This document shows positions 1 through 4,017 of a DNA stretch of 6,029 bases, piece by piece. Made by a program: the position numbers and the translations under genes. The stretch spans positions 1 to 6,029 of the forward strand of contig JACMMQ010000002.1 of assembly GCA_014378955.1 (NCBI GenBank), given 5' to 3'. Every line of letters starts with the position of its first letter. The stretch's first letter is position 1. Origin of the DNA: Clostridia bacterium (GTDB lineage Bacteria > Bacillota > Clostridia > SK-Y3 > JACMMQ01). The notes beneath the pieces are model-generated. The model searched no databases and was not told where the DNA came from. It worked only from the letters and a program-made list of their open reading frames with translations.

Positions 1-28
1 AAGACCTAAGACCGAAGACCTAAAACCT
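1..28. repeat. Degenerate heptamer tandem repeat
   Basis: Four consecutive 7-base units are visible: AAGACCT, AAGACCG, AAGACCT and AAAACCT. Units 1 and 3 are identical, and units 2 and 4 each differ from them by one base. The array reaches the left edge of the window, so its true length is unknown and may be longer. Seven-base periodicity outside a gene suggests a short tandem repeat prone to slippage. No function is implied by the sequence. Confidence 0.65.
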
Positions 29-60
29 TTCTTTCTTTTTCTATCGTAAAAAGAAAGAAA
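28..60. repeat. Perfect inverted repeat, 13-base arms
   Basis: The left arm TTTCTTTCTTTTT (28-40) is the exact reverse complement of the right arm AAAAAGAAAGAAA (48-60), around a 7-base loop (CTATCGT). The arms are pyrimidine/purine tracts. The structure directly abuts the heptamer repeats. It could act as a weak bidirectional terminator for a gene left of the window, or be part of a dispersed element. The sequence does not decide between these. Confidence 0.7.
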
Positions 61-136
61 CAAAGAAAAATACTCTTTGAGTGTTTGGATTTCGTTTTCT
101 GCGGAAAACAACAAAGGACTCCGTCCCTTGACCCTG

Positions 137-156
137 CAATTTTTTGAAAAAAATTG
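137..156. repeat. A/T-rich inverted repeat, 9-base arms
   Basis: The left arm CAATTTTTT (137-145) pairs perfectly with AAAAAATTG (148-156) across a 2-base gap. It has the same design as the hairpin at 197-216, with a few outer bases followed by a T/A run, which suggests both belong to one repeat family or form paired termination signals. A smaller GGAC/GTCC hairpin lies just to its left at 116-126. Confidence 0.5.
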
Positions 157-196
157 ATTAAAACTTTATTATAAAAACCCTTACTAAAGTTTTTGT

Positions 197-236
197 CCCC
201 TTTTTTCAAAAAGGGGCGGGCGTGGGCAGCGCCCAC
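197..236 (-). terminator. Probable terminator of the ABC permease gene
   Basis: Read on the minus strand, 3 bases after the permease stop codon there is a GC hairpin with arms GTGGGC and GCCCAC and a 3-base loop (236-222). About ten bases later comes a five-T run (212-208). That run lies inside a second hairpin whose arms are CCCCTTTTT and AAAAAGGGG (197-205 with 208-216). A GC stem followed by T's fits intrinsic termination, although the gap before the T run is longer than ideal. The near-symmetry means it may stop transcription from both sides. Confidence 0.5.
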
Positions 237-239
237 CGG

Positions 240-2762
240 TTACTCATACTTAATAGCAGCAATAATTTCCAGCTTATCACCCTTCAACAGCGGTGCAATC
301 GAACCTAGCATGGTGATGGCGATGCCCAAAACAAAGGCGGCAACAAACAGCCACACAGGGTATACAATGGGCACATTGCCAATCAATACAAACATCAGTC
401 GCTTTGCTAACATAATTTCTAAAAGTGTGGTGATGATGCCAAATAAGCTACCAAACAGCCCTGCATTCAGTGCTTCAATCAACGTGGTCTTTTTAAGCTG
501 TGCACGGCTCATGCCAACGGATTTGTAAATCGCAATGGCGGAGCGTCTTTCCAAGAAATTGATAATCAGATTATTGATAATACCAAATATACCAATCACT
601 AACAACACCACCGCAAACCCTTGCATGATGCCAAACAATATACCGTACATCTTTTTGCCTTGTTCTATGTATTCCACCCATGTGGTGGTATAGTTGAAGT
701 TGCCCCTACTGCCGCCGCCACTACTGATAGTGGCATAAATGTCTTTGATAGCGGTAACAGACTGTTCTGGGCTTTTTGATTTAATTGCGGCAAATAAATA
801 GTTTTTTAAATCAAAATCATTTTTAACAAAATTTTCGCCTGCCATCATTTCTGCGGGTGATTTGATGGATATTGCAATAATGCGATAGGATTTAGGCCCC
901 TTGGGGGTCTCAAATACAAGTGAGTCACCCACCTTGCACTCGTATTTGCCTAACATTTCCTTGCGTAGGATAAGCGTGCGTTCCTCTTGTAATTTTAGCA
1001 AAAGAGGGGCTGGGTCTTGGTTGTCTGTTAAGGTAAGCTCAAAAAAATCCATGACTTCATTGGCACTTGAGCCGAAAATTTCCATCGCCGATTTGCCAGT
1101 ATCCTTTATTTTTGCAAATTGTGCTTCATAAATCGGATAAACCTTTTCAACGCCCTCTGCCAGCTTGATTTTTTTCACGAGGTCACGGTTCAGACCGCTC
1201 CCCATCGTCATAACCTCATATTTTGCACCGCTTGACTCGTTGGTAATGAGCGTCTGCATCGTATTACTCAGCATGGTCACGGTTAACAAGGTAGAGATGC
1301 CCAAAATGAGCAATCCGATATTTTGATTGATATTGTCATTGTTCTTCATATTCTTGATGGCAAGTAAACCTTCATTGCCAAATATTTTATCATAAAACGG
1401 CTCTAAAATAAAGATAATACCACGCACCAATAGCGGTGTGATAAAAAGCGTGGAGGTAACCAGTGTAAAAATGGCAACGCCACCGACCAGCCCGACCAAG
1501 CTACTAGGCACAATGAACGGCAATACGAGCGAGGCGATGTACAGCAACACGCCTAATATAAGCTTCACATACTTTCCTTTAACGGGGGGAGCAACGGTGC
1601 CTAAAACAACATCCTTTAAGGGCAAACGACTTGCCTTTCTGATGGGGATGTAGGCACTGACAAACGAGATCAGCACCGCCAAAATCATACAACCGATAAT
1701 ATTGCTTGGCTGCAGGGATAGCGCAACCTTCATACTGCCTTGAGGTGCCAAAGAAGAAATGACCGACAGCATGATTTTGAGTATCAAAATACCTACAGGC
1801 ACACCAATCATCCCACCCAATGCACCGTATATAAGGCTTTCGCCCAACAACACGTTGCGTGTCATCTTTTGCGTTGCACCAATACTACGAAAGGTTCCTA
1901 GCACAGGCAAGCGTTCTAACATGGTGACCTTAAAGCTGGTAAATATAATAAATATGCTCATGATAAGCACCATAATGGATACCATCATAAAAGGAAGCGT
2001 AATGTTGTTCAAAGCGCTTTGGATGTCCGCTGCATTGACCGCCTCAGATACCTTTATTTTCTGCACCTTGTAGGTTTTATCCAAGTTATCTGCAAATGTT
2101 TTAGGCACGATGTTTTTCTTTGTTTTTGCGTAAATGGTCGTATATTTGCCGTTGCCTCCGAGCATTTCAGCTAAAGTATCATTGGGCACTAGCCCCAGAT
2201 AGTTGCGACTTTCATTGCCAAATATGTTACCCTTCAAGCCAATTGCAACGATTTTGAAGCGATATTCGGTATTGTTTACTTTCAGTGGCAGCGAATCGCC
2301 GATATGTAACCCATACTTTTCTTGAAAGCCTTCGGACACAATGATTTTACGCCCCGTGAAGCCCTTTAAATCATAATGCGTTTGCGTTTCAAACGGGTTG
2401 AGCTTTATTAGCTTTTCCATATCAGAGCCAAAAAGATTAAAGCGTATTTTGTCCTTCTCGCCCTCCTTTTCCCAGGTGCCAGAGGTGTTGTTGACCCCCA
2501 TCACCATTTCAATATCAGGGTTTGGGCGTACAACGTTTTCGCTGATATATTGAAAGGTTGCATCCTTGTTGGGTGAAAAGGTAATCGTCGCCTGCCCGTA
2601 AAAGCTCTTGAGTTGACCGACAATGGTGTCAGTAAACGAAGCAGAAACCGCATTGGAAGCGAAATAAAGCGCCGTGGATAGCACAATCGCAAGCAATATC
2701 AAAAATGACCGCAGTTTTTTTTCACGGATGTTATTCATTAAGTAACGTAAAATAATGGACAA
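240..2762 (-). CDS. FtsX/MacB-type ABC transporter permease, two-module
   Basis: Predicted integral membrane permease of 840 residues, with about ten membrane segments by eye: near 18-40, 255-280, 305-336, 353-375, 398-418, 421-450, 481-502, 705-735, 764-786 and 796-825. Two large extracytoplasmic domains (about 45-250 and 505-700) resemble MacB periplasmic-core domains. Each half carries the typical FtsX-family cytoplasmic signature after a membrane segment: ERLPVLGTFRSIGAT at 283-297 and ERRSAIAIYKSVGMS at 738-752. This family couples to a separate LolD/MacB-type ATPase to extrude lipids, lipoproteins, peptides or drugs, or to work mechanically on the envelope; the substrate here cannot be told. 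The start is taken as TTG at 2762, because a G-rich ribosome binding site sits 7 bases upstream and the next ATG (residue 9, at 2738) has none. No nucleotide-binding domain is fused to it, and no ATPase gene is in the window. It is divergent from the peroxidase gene. Confidence 0.93.
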   Translation of the reverse strand: MSIILRYLMNNIREKKLRSFLILLAIVLSTALYFASNAVSASFTDTIVGQLKSFYGQATITFSPNKDATFQYISENVVRPNPDIEMVMGVNNTSGTWEKEGEKDKIRFNLFGSDMEKLIKLNPFETQTHYDLKGFTGRKIIVSEGFQEKYGLHIGDSLPLKVNNTEYRFKIVAIGLKGNIFGNESRNYLGLVPNDTLAEMLGGNGKYTTIYAKTKKNIVPKTFADNLDKTYKVQKIKVSEAVNAADIQSALNNITLPFMMVSIMVLIMSIFIIFTSFKVTMLERLPVLGTFRSIGATQKMTRNVLLGESLIYGALGGMIGVPVGILILKIMLSVISSLAPQGSMKVALSLQPSNIIGCMILAVLISFVSAYIPIRKASRLPLKDVVLGTVAPPVKGKYVKLILGVLLYIASLVLPFIVPSSLVGLVGGVAIFTLVTSTLFITPLLVRGIIFILEPFYDKIFGNEGLLAIKNMKNNDNINQNIGLLILGISTLLTVTMLSNTMQTLITNESSGAKYEVMTMGSGLNRDLVKKIKLAEGVEKVYPIYEAQFAKIKDTGKSAMEIFGSSANEVMDFFELTLTDNQDPAPLLLKLQEERTLILRKEMLGKYECKVGDSLVFETPKGPKSYRIIAISIKSPAEMMAGENFVKNDFDLKNYLFAAIKSKSPEQSVTAIKDIYATISSGGGSRGNFNYTTTWVEYIEQGKKMYGILFGIMQGFAVVLLVIGIFGIINNLIINFLERRSAIAIYKSVGMSRAQLKKTTLIEALNAGLFGSLFGIITTLLEIMLAKRLMFVLIGNVPIVYPVWLFVAAFVLGIAITMLGSIAPLLKGDKLEIIAAIKYE

Positions 2763-2778
2763 ATAAAAGCCCCCCTTT
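2760..2778 (-). promoter_or_regulatory. Ribosome binding site and TTG start of the permease
   Basis: On the minus strand AAAGGGGGG (2778-2770) is followed by 7 bases and then TTG (2762-2760). The G run substitutes for a canonical AAGGAGG, and the spacing is optimal. The first ATG in frame, 24 bases further in, is preceded by AT-rich sequence without a purine-rich site, so TTG is preferred. Confidence 0.7.
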
Positions 2779-2880
2779 AAAGGTAGTGCGATAATAAATA
2801 GGTATATTTTAAAAGTAACGAATTCTTTTGATAGGTTGTGTCAAATAAAATAATTTAGCAACTAAAGCATTCTAATCATG

Positions 2881-2909
2881 AATATACGCTTTTTTTGTCG
2901 TCTTGTCAA
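2881..2909 (-). promoter_or_regulatory. Sigma-A-type promoter for the permease
   Basis: On the minus strand there is a perfect -35 TTGACA (2909-2904), a 17-base spacer and a -10 TATATT (2886-2881), one base off consensus. Transcription would start near 2874, giving a leader of roughly 110 bases before the TTG start. A second TTGACA (2844-2839) lies closer to the gene but has no good -10 at 16-19 bases. Confidence 0.7.
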
Positions 2910-2954
2910 GTGGTTTGAGGAATTTTTAACAAGCATTTAAACAAATACAAATGG

Positions 2955-2992
2955 AACTTCTACCTTGTTGATTATATAACGAGGTAGAAGTT
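2955..2992. repeat. Long intergenic hairpin, 11-base perfect arms
   Basis: AACTTCTACCT (2955-2965) is the exact reverse complement of AGGTAGAAGTT (2982-2992). Pairing can continue inward for five more positions, including two G-U pairs, leaving a 6-base loop (2971-2976). No T run follows on either strand, and no gene needs a terminator here. It therefore looks like a palindromic repeat or a structured RNA more than an intrinsic terminator. Confidence 0.6.
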
Positions 2993-3024
2993 TAAATGAC
3001 ACTGTTTTTACAAATGTTGAAAAC

Positions 3025-3043
3025 GGGATGGGCAACCCATCCC
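3025..3043. repeat. GC-rich palindrome in AT-rich intergenic DNA
   Basis: GGGATGGG (3025-3032) and CCCATCCC (3036-3043) form a perfect 8-bp stem around CAA, and CTACG follows directly. The GC content contrasts sharply with the flanks. On the minus strand the stem is followed by GTTTTC, a weak terminator-like tail. I recall similar GC palindromes ending in CCCTACG as multi-copy intergenic elements in some Clostridia, but copy number cannot be checked here. Confidence 0.6.
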
Positions 3044-3166
3044 CTACGACTGCTGAAAAACCTATAAAAGCATTTGTTCATATATTTTTTTATCAGAGAA
3101 ACTTTTTAAAAAAGTTGGGGATTTAATATTGCAATTTTGCATAAGTAGATTTACTGCAAAAAAACA

Positions 3167-3195
3167 TTGACAAGCACACGCTAATTGCTTATAGT
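3167..3195 (+). promoter_or_regulatory. Sigma-A-type promoter for the glutathione peroxidase
   Basis: A perfect -35 TTGACA (3167-3172) is followed by a 17-base spacer and a -10 TATAGT (3190-3195), one base off consensus. Transcription would start near 3202, giving a leader of about 31 bases to the ATG at 3233. An inverted CTTA/TAAG pair (3188-3201) overlaps the -10 and could be an operator, but it is short. This promoter excludes an upstream in-frame TTG at 3185 as the translation start. Confidence 0.75.
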
Positions 3196-3232
3196 GCTAA
3201 GTATATCATACAAAAATAGAGGAGTGATAGCG

Positions 3233-3772
3233 ATGAGTATTTATGATTTTGTTGTTTCAGACGCCGAACAAAACGAGGTGGCAATGTCTGACTACAAAGA
3301 CAAGGTGTTGTTAATCGTAAACACCGCAACACGCTGTGGATTAACGCCACAATATGATGCGTTGCAAGAACTTTATGTGAAGTACCAGGCGCAAGGGTTT
3401 GAGCTGTTAGATTTTCCGTGCAACCAGTTTTTGGCGCAAGCACCTGAAACGAATGCAGAAATCGTATCGTTTTGCCAGCTGAAATTTGGCACGACCTTTA
3501 AAACCTTTGCAAAGATTGATGTCAATGGTGAGCATGCGCATCCGCTGTTTCGGTATTTAAAGCAAGCCACGCACGAAGAAACAGAGGACGATCAATCCAA
3601 AACGTTCCTGCAAAAGCTCAAGGACATTGGACAAGCCATTATTGGCACAGACATCAAGTGGAATTTTACAAAATTTTTGGTGGACAAAGAGGGCAACGTC
3701 GTTGCACGCTTTTCGCCAACCGTGAAACCGCAAGACATTGATGCGAAAATTGCGGAATTGATTGCAAAGTAG
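3233..3772 (+). CDS. Glutathione peroxidase family protein (thioredoxin-type, Cys)
   Basis: A 179-residue cytoplasmic thiol peroxidase that reduces hydrogen peroxide or organic hydroperoxides. It has the thioredoxin fold and the family blocks in order: VNTATRCGLTPQY (29-41) with peroxidatic Cys35, LDFPCNQF (59-66), and WNFTKFLVD (143-151). The catalytic tetrad is Cys35, Gln69, Trp143 and Asn144. Position 35 is cysteine, not selenocysteine. Cys81 (in SFCQLKF) aligns with the resolving cysteine of thioredoxin-dependent members, so thioredoxin is the likely electron donor, not glutathione; this is inferred from the family. Between about 111 and 140 there is a charged extension (THEETEDDQSK) compared with the shortest bacterial members. 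The start is ATG 3233, 8 bases after GGAG (3221-3224). It has its own promoter and a hairpin after the stop, so it is probably monocistronic. No signal peptide is present. The symbol is left blank because gpo, gpx, bsaA and btuE are all in use. Confidence 0.95.
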   Translation: MSIYDFVVSDAEQNEVAMSDYKDKVLLIVNTATRCGLTPQYDALQELYVKYQAQGFELLDFPCNQFLAQAPETNAEIVSFCQLKFGTTFKTFAKIDVNGEHAHPLFRYLKQATHEETEDDQSKTFLQKLKDIGQAIIGTDIKWNFTKFLVDKEGNVVARFSPTVKPQDIDAKIAELIAK

Positions 3773-3790
3773 CCCTTATATCATACAGAG

Positions 3791-3826
3791 AGGACGGCAT
3801 GTTATTTATCTAACACGCCGTCCTTT
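3791..3826 (+). terminator. Terminator-like hairpin after glutathione peroxidase
   Basis: The arms 3791-3804 and 3811-3824 pair at 13 of 14 positions, with one A-C mismatch, around a 6-base loop (TTTATC). The outer stem is GC-rich (AGGACGGC with GCCGTCCT). It begins 18 bases after the peroxidase stop codon. Only three T's follow (3824-3826), so the T tract is poor, but the position and stem strength support termination. Confidence 0.7.
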
Positions 3827-3912
3827 GGCATGTCAATTAAAAATATATTAAACAGCACAAACGACAAAATTCGACAAATGGTTGTTAAATATAAATATAT
3901 TAATAGCGCTAC

Positions 3913-3962
3913 TTAACAAAAACCTAACAGACTATTAACCCTTTCATGATGTGGTAATAACA
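3913..3962 (+). promoter_or_regulatory. Putative Pho box: 11-base-spaced TTAACA-like repeats
   Basis: Hexamers recur with exact 11-base spacing: TTAACA (3913), CTAACA (3924), TTAACC (3935), a degenerate ATGATG (3946) and ATAACA (3957). The spacers are 5 bases. Direct TT(A/C/T)ACA hexamers separated by 5 bases are the known binding pattern of the phosphate-starvation regulator PhoP in Bacillus, and PhoB boxes in other bacteria also repeat every 11 bases. The last unit ends 9 bases before the -10, where a -35 would normally lie, and no good -35 is present, as expected for an activator-dependent promoter. The gene behind it encodes a secreted phosphoesterase. Regulation by PhoP/PhoB is an inference. 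Confidence 0.55.
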
Positions 3963-3971
3963 GTTGTACTA

Positions 3972-3977
3972 TATAAT
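3972..3977 (+). promoter_or_regulatory. -10 element for the secreted phosphoesterase
   Basis: A perfect TATAAT places the likely transcription start near 3984, about 34 bases before the ATG at 4018. The positions 16-18 bases upstream read ATGTGG or similar and do not resemble TTGACA, so the promoter is probably weak without an activator. Confidence 0.6.
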
Positions 3978-4017
3978 ACGAATTGTCCACAAAACAAAAA
4001 ATGGAGGGGTTTATAAA

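Larger units (their letters stand above)
1..239. repeat. Hairpin-rich non-coding block, candidate dispersed repeat
   Basis: No credible gene lies here. A minus-strand open frame across most of it (6-236) is lysine/phenylalanine-rich, has no recognisable domain, and is crossed by every hairpin in the block. From left to right the block holds heptamer repeats (1-28), a perfect hairpin with 13-base arms (28-60), a small GGAC/GTCC hairpin (116-126), an A/T hairpin with 9-base arms (137-156), a second hairpin of similar design with C/G ends (197-216), and a GC hairpin (222-236). This density of inverted repeats is typical of dispersed intergenic elements in clostridial genomes. Whether it is multi-copy cannot be seen from one window. 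The right end may also serve as the permease terminator. Confidence 0.5.
2910..3166. other. Central part of divergent intergenic region, hairpins only
   Basis: This stretch lies between the two outward-facing promoters, so neither the permease nor the peroxidase transcript should cover it. I see no open frame with a ribosome binding site. It contains a long hairpin (2955-2992), a GC palindrome (3025-3043), an A/T inverted repeat (AACTTTTT 3100-3107 with AAAAAGTT 3109-3116) and a short TGCAA/TTGCA palindrome (3130-3141) about 25 bases before the peroxidase -35. It may hold repeat elements or an unrecognised small RNA; I have no direct evidence for the latter. Confidence 0.6.

Noticed and set aside
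1..60. Possible CRISPR-like array from the repeated AAGACCT units
   Set aside because: The units are 7 bases long and contiguous, without spacers. This is a tandem repeat, not a CRISPR array.
6..236. 76-residue minus-strand open frame in the left-edge block
   Set aside because: It is low-complexity and lysine/phenylalanine-rich, spans all the hairpins, lacks a recognisable domain and has no convincing ribosome binding site.
193..2073. Plus-strand open frames opposite the permease (for example 193-528, 901-1131, 1438-1653, 1759-2073)
   Set aside because: They are antisense to a well-supported permease and have no domain or ribosome binding evidence.
3185..3232. Upstream TTG start adding 16 residues to the glutathione peroxidase
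   Set aside because: The TTG lies between the -35 and -10 of a near-consensus promoter, so it would not be in the transcript. The ATG at 3233 has a good GGAG site and begins where the family's conserved sequence begins.
3862..3878. Two CGACAAA copies spaced by 10 bases
   Set aside because: There are only two short AT-rich copies far from the promoter core, which is compatible with chance.
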